Assembly: GCF_023091745.1 (NCBI RefSeq)
Contig: NC_068913.1
Span: 32,680,501 to 32,744,500 of the forward strand
From: Budorcas taxicolor
Lineage: Eukaryota > Chordata > Mammalia > Artiodactyla > Bovidae
Direction: 5' to 3'
DNA length: 64,000 nucleotides
Part shown: positions 23,248-34,305 of the stretch, piece after piece
How the letters are laid out: each line of letters starts with the position of its first letter
Numbering within the stretch: position 1 is the stretch's first letter
Program-made: the position numbers and the translations under genes
Notes under the pieces: generated by a model
Seen by the model: the letters and a program-made list of their open reading frames with translations, nothing else
Told to the model about the DNA's origin: nothing
Database searches by the model: none

Positions 23248-25655
23248 AGTTGTAAGAAATAATTCAGAGACGTTCTATGTACCTATTGCCCAATTTCTCC
23301 CAACAGTAACATCTTGAGAAACTATAGTACACCGTCCCATCCTGGATACAGTTCACTAATCCAATTCTGATTTCCCCAGCTTGACCTGCACCTGTGTGTG
23401 TGTTTGTTTAGACCTATACAGTTTTATCACATGTACAGATTTGTGCATCCACCACCACCACAGTCAAAATACTTTTAACATCACAAAGATGGGTCATGTG
23501 GCCCTTTTATAACCAGGTCCTCCTCATGCCCACCTATCCCCCACCCATACCCTGACTTCCTTCCCCTGATAACCACTAATCTATGCTCCATTTCTAAAAT
23601 TTTATAATTTCAAAAATGTTACATAACCTTTTGGAGAACAGTACGTCAGCTTTTGCAATTAGCTTGTCAAATTCAGCACAATTCTCTGGGGATTAATCCA
23701 GATAGCAGTGGCAGCTATCAAATAGTCTGCTCCTTTTTATTTCTGAGTAGTAGCCCATGGTATGTGTATACCATGGGTTTTAACCATTCCCCTGTGGAAA
23801 GACATCTGGGCTGATTTTAGTTTGGAGGTATTACAGATAAGGCTGCTATGAACATTTGTGTGAACGCAGTTTTCCTTTCTCTGAAATAAATGACCGAGAG
23901 TACTCTCACTGGGTCCTGTGGTACTTACAAGTTTAGTTTTATATGAAACTGACTGACTTTTCCAGACCAGCTGTACCACTTCAACATTCCTGCCAGCACT
24001 GGGAGAACAATCCAATTTCCTCTCCAGGATCCAATACCCTGTTCCAAATGCATCTTCTTCATTTGGTGGTGTCACTTTTTTAAAAAAAAACCACCATTCT
24101 GAGAGGTGTATAGTGATGTCTCAGTGTGGTTTTAATTTGCATTTCCCTGATGGCTAATGATATTGAACATGTTTTATGTACTTATTTGTCATTTTTATAT
24201 CCTCTTTGATAACGTGTCAGTTTGTGTCTTTTTGCCCATTCTCTAGACTGTTTTTTTTTTTTTACTGTTCAGTTGTGAGATTCATTTTATGTTTTAGATA
24301 CCAGTCTTTTATCAGATATGTGGTGTGCAAATATTTTCTGCCAGTCTTTATCTTTCCCTTCTCTTCACATGTGATTTCACAGAGCAAAAGTTTTTTGTTT
24401 TGATCAGATTTACCAATTTTTTTCTAAAAATTCATAATTCTGCATTTTACATGTCAGTCTGCAATCCATTTTGCATTCATTTTTGTATAAGGTGTGGCAT
24501 TTAGGTCAAGGTTCATTTTTATCCTCCTATAATACCCAATATTTTAAGCACAATTTGATGAAAAGGCTATCCCTCTTCCATTGAATAGCTTTTGCATCTT
24601 TGTCAAAAGTCAGCTGAGCATGCATGTGTCAGTCTGTTTCCGGTTCTTTATTCTATTCCACTGAGATCCCTCTACCAGTATCACACTATACACTCAACCA
24701 TATAGTAAAGGCCTTAGTATCAAGAGTGATTCCTCCCATTGTATTTATCTTTGTCAAGATTGTTTTAACTATTCTAAGGTCTGTGCCTTTCCATATAAAT
24801 TTTAAAATAAGCTTACCTATATCAACATAAAATGTTGCTAGAATTTTGACAGGAAATGCACTAAGCCTATAGATGCATTAGGGGAGAGTTGATATGGTAA
24901 GCAAGCAGGCTGGCTTAAGAGTTAAGGATTAGGAAATGTGAAGATGTAGAAACAAAGACTAACTGTTGAGCAGGGGAAATGGCAACAATTTAGACTATAA
25001 ACCAGTCACCCAGCAGAGTCACCAAACTCCCAGTTCCTGAAAGATAGTAGGTAAAGATCAGATACACATTCCTAAGCTGTTTTTACAGGAATCAGGAAGC
25101 AAACCTCTACAAATGAAAACTGCTGACCACATGCATGGAGACTGGTGATGCTTGAGACTTCACCTTGATGCCCGCCAATCTGAGGATCGTGCCTGAGGTG
25201 CTCATGTACCCTGCAGCCCCCTCCTTTACACTGCCTTTAAAATCTCCGTCTCCCAGTTGGCAACTTGGAGATGGTCTTGGACATTAGTCCACCATCTCCC
25301 CAGGTTGCTGGCCTCCTGAATACAGCAACTTTTCCTTTTCCACAAACACTTGTCTCTTGAGCAGTGAGCAGCTGAGCTTGGCTTCAGTACCAGTCTCCTC
25401 CAATTACAGTTTCTTCAATATGTTGGCTCTTCCTGTCCATGATCAAGTTTCATCTCTCCATTTACTTGTCTTCTTTTGATTTCTTCCATCAGCATTTTGT
25501 AATTTTCAGCATATAGATCCTGTACATATTTTTAAGTGTACACCTAAGTATTTTCTTTGTAGCAACTGTAAATAGTATTTATAAACGGTTTTTAATTTCA
25601 GCTTCCATATGTTCACTGCTACCAATAGAAATGCAATTGATTTTTGTACGTTGCT
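23248..25655 (-). mobile_element. Old L1 LINE, reverse orientation, split by an LTR-like insert
   Basis: Read on plus it is the reverse of L1 3' UTR and ORF2: 'gagtagtagcccatggtatg', 'ggtattacagataaggctgc', 'atttgcatttccctgatgg', 'atccattttgcattcattt'. The text breaks at about 24889 ('ggggagagttgatat') and resumes at about 25408 ('tttcttcaatatgttggctc'). Those two pieces are adjacent in L1. Confidence 0.83.
24890..25407 (+). mobile_element. Solo-LTR-like insertion in L1
   Basis: About 518 bp of non-L1 sequence sits between two contiguous L1 segments. Its right half is pyrimidine-rich with TATA-like 'ctttaaaatctcc'. It finishes with 'cacttgtctcttgagcagtg', the style of a retroviral R-U5 end. 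No internal region is present. Exact ends and family are not determined. Confidence 0.5.
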
Positions 25656-25659
25656 CTGT

Positions 25660-26035
25660 TATTTCTGTTGTTTAAAACTACCCAGGCTATAGTATTTTGC
25701 AATGGCAGCCTAAGCTGACTAACAATGGATATGTGCCAGGGACACTCTAGGAGGGACAGGCTTCTACTACACATGGCCAGCCCACACTACCATGAAAAAT
25801 CAATGGTGGTACATCTTGTTATAAGGACCAAAAAAAGAAATCAAAAGAAGTGTGATTCACTTTTTATATGCTCAAGATCATACTATCAGCAGTTGGAGTG
25901 ATTTCCAGCCAGGATTTCCATAACACGCCACGACAAGAAAGTGAGACACTCTTCCTTGATCAGAGAATGCCACCCAATAGGAGGCAGTGTGAAGCCCAGC
26001 AGGAAAGAGATTTACCTAGACTGTCAGGCCCGGAG
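25660..26035. other. Short MLT1-like LTR end, then unassigned sequence
   Basis: About 25668-25725 ('ttgtttaaaactacccaggc' to 'cagcctaagctgac') resembles the 3' end of an MLT1 LTR. The rest, including a 71-codon open frame at 25868-26083, shows nothing I recognise. Confidence 0.4.
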
Positions 26036-26039
26036 ATAC

Positions 26040-26735
26040 CTAGGGTGTTAATTTTCATGTTAGTATGCCTAAGAACCACCTGAGACACTTATTCAAAGGG
26101 CAGACGTCAGCCCTGCCCTTTAAGATTTAGATTCAGTAGGTCTGGCATTAGGCTGACCAACCACCCTCGATTTGTCCAGGACTATGAAGAAGGCTGAGCG
26201 CCGAAGAATTGATGCTATTGAACTGTGGTGTTGGAGAAGACTTTTGAGAGTCCCTTGGACTGCAAGGAGATCCAACCAGTCCATTCTGAAGGAGATCAGC
26301 CCTGGGATTTCTTTGGAAGGAATGATGCTAAAGCTGCAACTCCAGTACTTTGGCCACCTCATGTGAAGAGTTGACTCATTGGAAAAGACTCTGATGCTGG
26401 GAGGGATTGGGGGCAGGAGGAGAAGGGGACGACCGAGGATGAGATGGCTGGATGGTATCACTGACTCGATGGACATGAGTCTGAGTGAACTCCGGGAGTT
26501 GGTGATGGACAGGGAGGCCTGGCGTGCTGTGATTCATGGGGTCGCAAAGAGTCGGACTGAGCGACTGAACTGATCCTGGTTTTAACATTAAAATCATACT
26601 ATTTGGAACACCTCTCAGTTTTGGGTCTCCCTACTTGTGTAGATCAGGAATCTGCATATTTAACAAGAATTCTAGTAGTTTCAGTACAGAAAACCCACAG
26701 ACTATACTTTGAGAAACTCTGACCTAATTTTTACC
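26040..26735. repeat. MER5A-like element split by a later insertion
   Basis: The left half, 26040-26155, contains 'agaaccacctgagacacttat' and 'gattcagtaggtctgg'. The right half, about 26640-26735, contains 'ggaatctgcatatttaacaag' and 'actttgagaaactctgac'. The halves are consecutive in MER5A. The material between (about 26156-26639) includes a BovB 3' end flanked by further unassigned sequence ('tttgtccagg' left, 'tcctggttttaacatt' right). Confidence 0.7.
26178..26573 (+). mobile_element. BovB LINE 3' end
   Basis: It runs from 'gactatgaagaaggctgagc' (ORF C-terminal region) to 'cggactgagcgactgaact'. A 64-codon remnant of the BovB ORF C-terminus is open at 26379-26573. The copy is close to the apparent consensus, hence fairly young. 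Confidence 0.93.
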
Positions 26736-26751
26736 AGGTAGGAGAAGATGT

Positions 26752-27362
26752 CATTAAAGTGCACCTATGGCCATAAAATGATTGAAATAATGTCATCTGT
26801 AGAGATTGTCATATTAAGTGAAGTCTGTCAGAAAGACAAGTATTGTATCACTTACATGTGGAATCTAAAAAATGTTACAAATGAACCTACCTACAAAACA
26901 GAAATAGACTCACGAACATAGAAAAGAAATGTATGACAGCCAAAGGGGAAAACGGTGGGAAGAATAATTTAGGAGTTTGGGATTAACATATGCACACCAT
27001 TATATATAAAACAAACAACAAGGACCTACTATATAGGACAGGAAACTATACTCAATATCTAGTAATATCTATAATGGAAAAGAATCTTTAAAAGAATGTA
27101 TATTATATATGCAGAGAAGGCAATGGCACCCCACTCCAGTACTCTTGCCTGGAAAATCCCAGGACAGAGTAGCCTGGTGGGCTGCCGTCTATGGCGTCGC
27201 ACAGAGTTGGACGCAACTGAAGCAACTTAGCAGCAGCAGCATATTATATATGTGTGTGTATATAATATATATATATAACTGAATTTCTTTGTTTATACAA
27301 CACCTGAAATCAACACAACACTGTAAATCAACTATATTTCAATAATTCTTTTTTAAATTTTA
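26752..27362 (+). mobile_element. L1 LINE 3' part
   Basis: The 3' UTR pattern 'acttacatgtggaatctaaa' to 'caactatatttcaataattc'. It is interrupted by a BOV-A2 monomer at 27112-27240. Confidence 0.88.
27112..27240 (+). mobile_element. BOV-A2-type monomer SINE with perfect 12-bp duplication
   Basis: It runs from 'cagagaaggcaatggcaccc' to the AGC-repeat tail. The flanks are 'atattatatatg' at 27100-27111 and again at 27241-27252, an exact target-site duplication. Only one Bov-A monomer length is present. The fused 5' and 3' text suggests recombination between the two monomers. Confidence 0.96.
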
Positions 27363-28149
27363 AAAAATAAAGTGACCTGTGAAAAGAATTTGCTGGATTT
27401 TAAATACACTTTTGAGCCTAAACCACGGAGAGTAAGTAAGATCTCAAGTTAAACATTTAAGTATAAACAATCCAGCAAACTTTAGTACCCGATGCCCCTC
27501 TTCCTGCAGTGGTCCATCCCTCACGTTCACTGGTTACTTTCACTTCTGCCTTCTTCACTTCTGGAGACCACAGCCTTGGTCTCCACCCTTATTCCTACCA
27601 CCATTCTTGCTGACATCAACATCCAAGTATTCTGCTCCTTCACATCCTCACATCCTGTGTCAGAGTCTGGTCAGGAAATGAGAACCATGCCAGTTATTTG
27701 ACACAGAGAATTCAATATGAAGAGCTGTTAGCTAAGTGTAGAATTTTTAACAAGGAAACTGGAAAGGTGACAAGTGAATACTAAGGTATCACCGAGACCT
27801 CAATTGCAGGAGGCATCTACCATCCCTAGGTCAGGGTGGAGCCAGGGAGGGGCTAGGATCGTAAGAGATTAGGCCCAAAGAGGAGGGCCTCAAGAGTTGA
27901 AGCCACGTCTCTGAAGAGCAGTGTTGCTTGGCTGATGCTGGTGTCTCTGAGAGGCGCTCAGTAAACCTGATTCTGCAAGGGCAGGAAACACTCAAACTGA
28001 ACTCCTCTACTACTATGGGAAGGAACTGCTGCCTGGGTGAAGAAACACTGTTGCCATAATAGTGACAGAAACAGGAAGAACCAAGCCCCTTATTCCTCCC
28101 CCAGCCTTACTCACTCTCTCTAGACTCCTCTCTTGGCAGAATGTTCTCT
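27363..28149. other. Spacer, nothing recognised
   Basis: No repeat family was identified with confidence and no coding signal was seen. Confidence 0.4.
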
Positions 28150-29382
28150 TCAGTTCAGTCACTCAGTCGTGTCCGACTCTTTGCACCCCCATGGACTGCA
28201 GCACGCCAGGCCTCCCTGTCCATCACCAACTCCCAGAGTTCACCCAAACCCATGTCCATTGAGTTAGTGATGCCATCCAACCATCTCATCCTCCATCATC
28301 CCTTTCTCCTCCTGCCTTCAATCTTTCCCAGCATCAGGGTCTTTTCCAATGAGTCAGCTCTTCGCATTAGCTGGCCAAAGTACTGTAGTTTCAGCTTCAA
28401 CATCAGTCCTTCCAATGAACATTCAGGACTGATTTCCTTTAGGATGGACTGGTTGGCTCTCCTTGCAGTCCAAGGGACTCTCAAGAGTCTTCTCCAGCAC
28501 CACAATTCAAAAGCATCAATTCTTTGGCACTCAGCTTTCTTTATAGTCCAACTCTCACATCCATACATGACCACTGGAAAAACCATAGCCTTGACTAGAT
28601 GGACCTTTGTTGGCAAAGTAATGTCTCTGCTTTTTAATATGCTGTCGAGTTTGGTCATAACTTTTCTTCCAAGGAGTAAGTATCGTTTGATTTCATGGCT
28701 GCAGTCACCATCTGCATTGATTTTGGAGCCCCCCCAAAATAAAGTCTGTCACTGTTTCCACTGTTTCCCCATTTATTTGCCATGAAGTGATGGGACCAGA
28801 CGCCATGATCTTAGTTTTCTGAATGTTGAGCTTTAAGCTAACTTTTTCACTCTCCTCTTTTACTTTCATTAAGAGGCTCTTTAGTTCTTCTTTGCTTTCT
28901 GCCTTAAGGGAAGTGTCATCTGCATATCGGAGAAGGAAATGGCAACCTATTCAAGTATACTATCCTAGAGAATTCTGTGCACAGAGGAGCTTGGTGGGCT
29001 GCTGTCCATAGGGTTGCATAGAGTTGGACATGACTGAAGTGACTTAGCATGCATGCATGCATTGGAGAAGGAAATGGCAACCCACTCCAGTATTCTGGCC
29101 TGGAGAATCCCAGGGACAGAGGAGCCTGGTGGGCTGCCATCTATGGGGTCACACAGAGTCAGACACGACTGAAGCGACTTAGCAGCAGCTGCATCTGCAT
29201 ATCTGAGATTATTGATATTTCTCCCAGCAATCTTGATTACAGCTTGTGCTTCATCCAGCCCAGCGTTTCTCATGATGTACTCTGCATATAAGTTAAATAA
29301 GTAGGGTGACAATATACAGCCTTGACGTACTCCTTTCCCTATTTGGAACCAGTCTGTCATTCCATGTTCAGTTCTAACTGTT
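28150..29382 (-). mobile_element. BovB LINE, about 1 kb of 3' part, split by BOV-A2
   Basis: Reversed BovB from the 3' end 'cagttcagtcactcagtcgt' to 'cagttctaactgttg'. The reverse strand reaches into the reverse-transcriptase domain: the plus strand shows the reverse of 'TGCRQGCILSP'-like text near 29310-29345. A 120-codon remnant of the ORF C-terminus lies at 28296-28658, with breaks either side. Confidence 0.92.
28929..29191 (+). mobile_element. BOV-A2 SINE nested in BovB
   Basis: Two Bov-A monomers (28929 to about 29055 and about 29065-29191) with a short 'gcatgcatgcatgc' junction in place of the usual linker, then an AGC tail. Target-site duplication 'catctgcatatc' lies at 28917-28928 and 29192-29203. 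BovB text is contiguous once the SINE and one duplicate are set aside. Confidence 0.96.
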
Positions 29383-30358
29383 GGTGGAGTGTAACAGGGA
29401 GCTATTTGGCAAAGCAAAAAATTATTTGCAAAGTCCCAGCCCTAGCATCCCAGGGAAAGTACATAAGGTGAGTCTGGAGCTTAGAGGCAGTGGCTTAATA
29501 ACTGTGCGTCTCCATGACACTTCCTTCCACCTCACCCTGGTCACTCTTTCCCACAATCATACACTTGAGCTTGTCATCACAAACACCGGCATCACCTCTG
29601 AAATAATAATTCCAAGCATCTCACCCTCTGACAGTTACCTCCAACACCTAGAGCTCACCAGCTCTAATACTCCTTTCTCAGCATCCCTCTGGCCTCTTTC
29701 AACCTTCACTCTATTGGCCCTGATAGGGCTGTCACATCCGTCTTCCTGTCTGCTCATTTTCCTCCTTAGACAGCCTGGATTCCACGACACGTTAGTCACC
29801 TCCTTACCTTTGACTTCAGGGATTTTCTCTCCTGTGTCCTACTTGCTCATCAAAGTGTCCTCCCGAATAAAGTGCAGACATTCCACTACTTCATGCCTGC
29901 ATGAACGTAGCTGAATATTATCTAGTTTCACTTTAATTCCACAACCATAAATTTCAAACAGGTTCTCAATATTCCTCATCCATCTGATCATATCTTCCTG
30001 GTGTGTTTACCTCCCTCCCTCCCCAAATACTAGTTCACACTTAGAACTTCTCTTTCTCCTGCAATCTCATTCACGCTATGCCCCTATCACTGTCAGCTAA
30101 TGGCCTTTTCTCACATTTAGTGGCAAAAAACAGATAAACAATCACATGATAGCTCCCACAAGATAGACCAGCCTAGTGTATCGGAGCCTAAAGTGTCAGC
30201 CATGACCCTGATTCTATCAAAGATCAGCCCCTTTGCTTGGGCTCTGGCGCAATCTCTTCTCTTCCTCCCCAGGACTTTATTTCTACCATTCTCCCCTCCT
30301 CATCTACAATAATCAATTCCTCTCTAGAATCTAAGTGGACTGAAAAAGTCACGTAACT
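29383..30358. other. Old pyrimidine-rich sequence, unassigned
   Basis: The composition (long C/T-rich blocks such as 'ccttccacctcaccctggtc') resembles reversed L2-type LINE sequence, and a 177-codon plus-strand open frame (29381-29914) runs through it. The frame has no recognisable domain, and low-complexity composition explains its openness. Confidence 0.3.
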
Positions 30359-30492
30359 GCAAGAAAGAAGAGGGGAGGGAGGGAAAGACAGAAGAAGGAA
30401 GGGAGGGAGGGAGGGGAAAAGAGAGAGGGAGAAAGGATGGATATAGGGAGGGAGGGAGAGAAAAAGAAAGGATGGCAGGCAGGAAGGAAAAC
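30359..30492 (+). repeat. Polypurine (GGGA/GAAA) tract
   Basis: About 134 bp consist almost only of A and G, with repeated 'gggagggagggagg' blocks. Such tracts can form triplex or G-rich structures and vary in length. Confidence 0.92.
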
Positions 30493-30689
30493 CTTCCGTG
30501 AGCCCACAGTCCCCTTCCAGACCCTATTCATCCTTGACAACAAAACCTTCAGTCAGGGTTGCCTGGAGTAGCTAGTCCCAGTCCTGCTCAGTCAGGAACC
30601 CAAACTAATTGGGCTTCAGTCAACATTAACAAGGTTACTCATGTTGTCAATAAGATGGTCATTTCTTGTCTTTATCATTCACGGCCTCT

Positions 30690-30950
30690 CAAAAGCAATG
30701 GGCTCAACTGGCCACCTCTCCTCTCTTTTTTCTGAAATGCCATCTTCTCCGGTTCTGTATTTACTTGGCAACGCCTGCTCAGTCTCCTTTGCTGTCTCTG
30801 CTTCTCCTGTTTGACCTCTACAACACTGGAATGCCCACAGTTGAACCCTGGAACCACTTTCCTGACTGATTTAATCTCTTTCTCTAATCTACCTCATCCA
30901 CTGGCTCCCAATTTATATATTCAATCGTCTGGTTTTTCATCTCCCCTTGG
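30690..30950 (-). repeat. L2-like LINE fragment
   Basis: Plus-strand text 'cttggcaacgcctgctcagt', 'ctcctttgctgtctctgctt' and 'acactggaatgcccacagtt' matches the reverse of L2 ORF2 as recalled. Confidence 0.5.
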
Positions 30951-30979
30951 ATTTTTTTCTAACTTCATTTCCCAATTGT

Positions 30980-31140
30980 CTCTTGCTAGTATACAGAAGT
31001 GCAAATGATTTTTGTATATTGACTCTACCCTGAAATCTTGTTAAACACACTAGTTGCAGGAATGTTTGTAAAATGTTGTTAGCTTTTCTATCTATATAAT
31101 CATGGCATCTATAGATAACCACACATTTGTTCTTTCTTAC
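30980..31140 (-). mobile_element. Old L1 fragment
   Basis: 'ttgctagtatacagaagtgc', 'tttttgtatattgactctac' and 'ataatcatggcatct' match reversed L1 ORF2. Confidence 0.6.
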
Positions 31141-31181
31141 TAATCTTTATGATATACCTGATAAATAATAACCAAATGGAA

Positions 31182-31318
31182 CCTGCTGCTGCTGCTAAGT
31201 CGCTTCAGTCGTGTCTGACTCTGTGCAACCCCACAGACAACAACCCACCAGACTCCTCTGTCCACAGGATTCTCCAGGCAAGAATACTGGAGTGGGTTGC
31301 CATTTCCTTCTCCAATGG
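31182..31318 (-). mobile_element. BOV-A2-type monomer SINE
   Basis: Reversed AGC tail (ctg repeats), one Bov-A unit, ending 'ccatttccttctcc'. The flanks share 'aatggaa'. Confidence 0.88.
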
Positions 31319-31357
31319 AAGCTAATACAGCATTATTAATAAAGGATAAAAAGCACT

Positions 31358-31735
31358 GCATTAATTTGCCAGGGCTTCCATAACAAAATACCATAGACTG
31401 GGTGACAAACAGTAGAAAGTCACTATCTCACAATTCTGGAGGCTAAAAGTCCATGATTAAGCTGTCCACAGGCTTGGATTCTCCTGAGACCTCTCTCTCA
31501 GATTTGCAGATGACCGTCTTCTCACTGCATTTCACACGGTCTTCCTCTGTGCATGGATGTGTCTGCCTCCCAAACTCCTCCTTTTATAAGGGTACCAGTC
31601 CTGTTAGATTAGGACCCAGCCATAGAACTGCATTTTACCTCAATTAATTTTTTAAAGGCCCTACCTCCAGATGGTTATATTTTGAGGTACTGGGTTAGGA
31701 TTTCAATAGATGGGCACAATTCAGTGCCTAAGAAG
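31358..31735 (-). mobile_element. MLT1-type (ERVL-MaLR) LTR
   Basis: Reversed MLT1 pattern: 'ggcttccataacaaaatacc', 'caattctggaggctaaaagt', 'ataagggtaccagtcctgtt', 'aggtactgggttaggatttc'. Non-coding LTR only. Confidence 0.72.
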
Positions 31736-31849
31736 TACTGCAGGGATTAAGCGAGATTGTATAATAAACAGAATAGTCCCTTGAGAATTTATAATAATTA
31801 TGTGCTTTTGTGTATCTGTCAAAATAATCTTAAATATATACAAAAATGT

Positions 31850-32400
31850 TAAGAATTACAAAGATAAATTAACAAATCCTTACTGATACTGATAGGCAAT
31901 AATGAAATGAAGTATTTGCAGGATCAAAATCACATCTATCATATTCTCTAATCTCAATGCAAAAACAAATTAGAAATCAACAATAGAAAGATAAAGAAAC
32001 CAAAAATAGAAAGAAAAAATTTAGTTTGAACTTGTGAGTTCAAATGAAAGAGAATATAAAATATGAAATACCAATAAAAATATCCAGAGCACTGTCAATC
32101 ACAACTTGGGGGATGCAACTAACAACAAATTTGGTGAATATGTACAGCCTAAAAATGCATTAGAATTCAAGACATATTCAACCCAGATGATCTAAGAATT
32201 CAAGTTTCAAAATAAACAAAACAAGAAAGTGAATTCAATAATTCAAACAGAAGGAAGGAAATAATAAAATAACTAATAAAGTGAACAACAAAGGCAATAT
32301 AGAAACATCAAGCTGATTCCTGGAAAACACACAACTTATACAAGCCTCCACAAGACTGACACCAACAAGCGAGAAAAGGCACTAATAAACACTGCATACG
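31850..32400 (+). mobile_element. Old L1 ORF2 fragment, very diverged
   Basis: Traces such as 'aattagaaatcaacaataga', 'aacagaaggaaggaaataat' and 'tgattcctggaaaacacaca' follow L1 ORF2 order. No open frame survives. Confidence 0.5.
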
Positions 32401-32691
32401 AAACAGAAATGGATTTTCCTGAGCTCGACATTTTAAGGTATTTCCTTGAATAGAAGCAGGAAACAGTGAATTTGAGCGCATTTTTCCTGAAGAGTACTGT
32501 GGCGAGGCCAGCAGAGAGGCACGAAATCAGGCTTCTCAGCTGCCCTGGACTGTCTCAGAGCCTCTGACCCTTCACAAACTCTGAGTTCCAGGGTTAGGGG
32601 AAGCTGCTCTAAGACTGACTGTGTCTGCTCTTTTCCTATCTGACCACTTTCTTTTGGCTAGGATTTTGGAAAATAAATTGATAATTTACTC

Positions 32692-33051
32692 TCTGTGTGT
32701 GTCTTTGTGTACAGTGTGTGTCTGTGTATGTGTACGATGTGTAGCTGTGTGTACAGTGTGTCTCTGTATACGGTATGTCTCTGTGTATATGGTGCGGGTG
32801 TCTCTGTGTACAGTGTGTGTGTGTATGGTATGTGTATGTATAGTACGTCTGTGTGTATTGCGTGTGTCTGTGTGTATGGTGTGTGTGTGCGGTGTGTGTC
32901 TATGTGCGGTGTGTGTGTGAAGGGTGTGTGTCTGTGTGTATGGTGTGTGTGTCTGTATGCATGGTGTCTGTGTGTGCGGTGTGTGTCTGTGTGTGTGGTG
33001 TGTGTCTGTGTGTATGGGATGTGTGTCTGTGTGTATGGTGTCTGTGTATAT

Positions 33052-33085
<34 letters not shown>

Positions 33086-33185
33086 GCATGTGTGTCTGTG
33101 TGTGCGGCATGTGTCTGTGTGTCCAGTGTGTGTCTGTGTGCGGTGTGTGTGTCTTTGTGTTCTGGGTGTCTTTGTGTTCTGGGTG
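32692..33185 (+). repeat. TG-rich minisatellite/microsatellite, about 490 bp
   Basis: Variable units of 'gtgtgtctgtgtgtatggt' type are mixed with a pure TG run at about 33053-33081. One strand is nearly all T/G, which is Z-DNA-prone and length-variable. The long Val-Cys and His-Thr frames across it on both strands are artefacts of the repeat. Confidence 0.95.
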
Positions 33186-34057
33186 TACGTTTCCCCTCGG
33201 TCTGCAGCTCAGGAACTCTGGTATCATGCCTGGGACTGATCTCGCTCCCATCCCTCATTGCGCCTTGGTCGCATTTAGAGCCACAGCAGAGAACGCTGAG
33301 CACTCTTGGGGAGATGGAACAGCCTTGGCGCCCACAGGGAGTGATGTGTTAATGTTTTCCCCTGACTCCCACCTGTCTCTGCCTGGTGATTAAAGAGATC
33401 TGAGCTGAGGGCAAGGTGACCCCAGACGTGGTTCCCTAGTTTCTCAGAAACACACAGCTGAGGCGGTCTGGGTAACCAAGGATCGCTGAAGTCGGTGAAG
33501 GCCTAAAGTTTGGGCCATGGACCAGTGGTCTTGACCAGTGTCCTACACCTGAAGCCAAAACAGAAAGAAAAACTGAGGGACCAAGGGCTTCTAAAGCCCC
33601 ACCAGACTTTTGGAGACAGCCAGGCAGACGTTGGATCATGCCTGATAGGTTTGTACGAAGTAGGGGGTGCAAATGGATCTGAGAGATGTTTTAATGGATG
33701 TGACTCTACCTGCATAATCAATTTTAAAAAACAGGGGTAGATTACAAAGAAAGAATAAAATTTTTTGACTACTGTATTTTTCCTTAAAAAATTAATCACA
33801 TATATAATACACAAATACATTCTCCTGAAATACTCAAACTGTATAGACATAAAGAGAGTAAAACCTTAATGTTCCTCTTCAGTCCTGTCACCCCAACACA
33901 TATCAACTCCCAAAGGGGATCATGAGCCAGTGGTGTGTGTCTGCCTCATTCTTTTTAGTGCATTTACATATGTGGTACATGATTACTTTTAGGTAGAGTT
34001 CCTGTTTTAATGTCTGTGCCTCAACCTCCTGTCCTTTTCCGATTAGAACCTCTGTGC
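33186..34057. other. Unassigned sequence, possibly LTR-related
   Basis: An AATAAA-containing block at about 32670-32690 before the minisatellite, and moderately GC-rich text after it (to about 33500), have the flavour of an ERV LTR invaded by a TG repeat. I could not confirm this. The part 33850-34000 resembles an old reversed LINE end. Confidence 0.25.
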
Positions 34058-34270
34058 ACGTGTGCTAGTTACCCAGTCATTTCCAGCTCTTTGCCGCCCC
34101 CAGGACTGAGCTCACCTGGCTCCTCTGTCCATGGGATTCGCCAGGGAAGATTACTAGAGTGGGTTGGCATTCCCTTCTCCAGGAGATCTTCCCAACTCAG
34201 GGATTGAACCCAGGTCTTCAGACCTGCAGACAGATTCTTTACTGTCTGAGCTACCAGGGAAGTGCCCAAC
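34058..34270 (-). mobile_element. Bov-tA SINE upstream of the split exon-like frame
   Basis: Reversed Bov-tA: 'cagtcatttccagctctttg' Bov-A half, then the reversed tRNA head ending 'tgagctaccagggaagtgcc'. Imperfect direct repeats lie around it: 'cctgtccttttccgattaga' at about 34029-34048 and 'cctgtccttttcagattaga' at about 34292-34311. They look like an old target-site duplication of about 20 bp. Confidence 0.88.
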
Positions 34271-34305
34271 TACCAGGGAAGACCCTAACCACCTGTCCTT
34301 TTCAG

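Noticed and set aside
28141..28785. 214-codon plus-strand frame
   Set aside because: Antisense of BovB; no independent coding evidence.
32692..33185. CRISPR-like array
   Set aside because: Units are short, contiguous and without unique spacers, in a vertebrate context; it is a simple-sequence repeat.
32658..33393. Overlapping open frames of 128-232 codons on both strands, rich in Val-Cys or His-Thr
   Set aside because: They are read from the TG minisatellite, which lacks stop codons in most frames; the products are pure low complexity.
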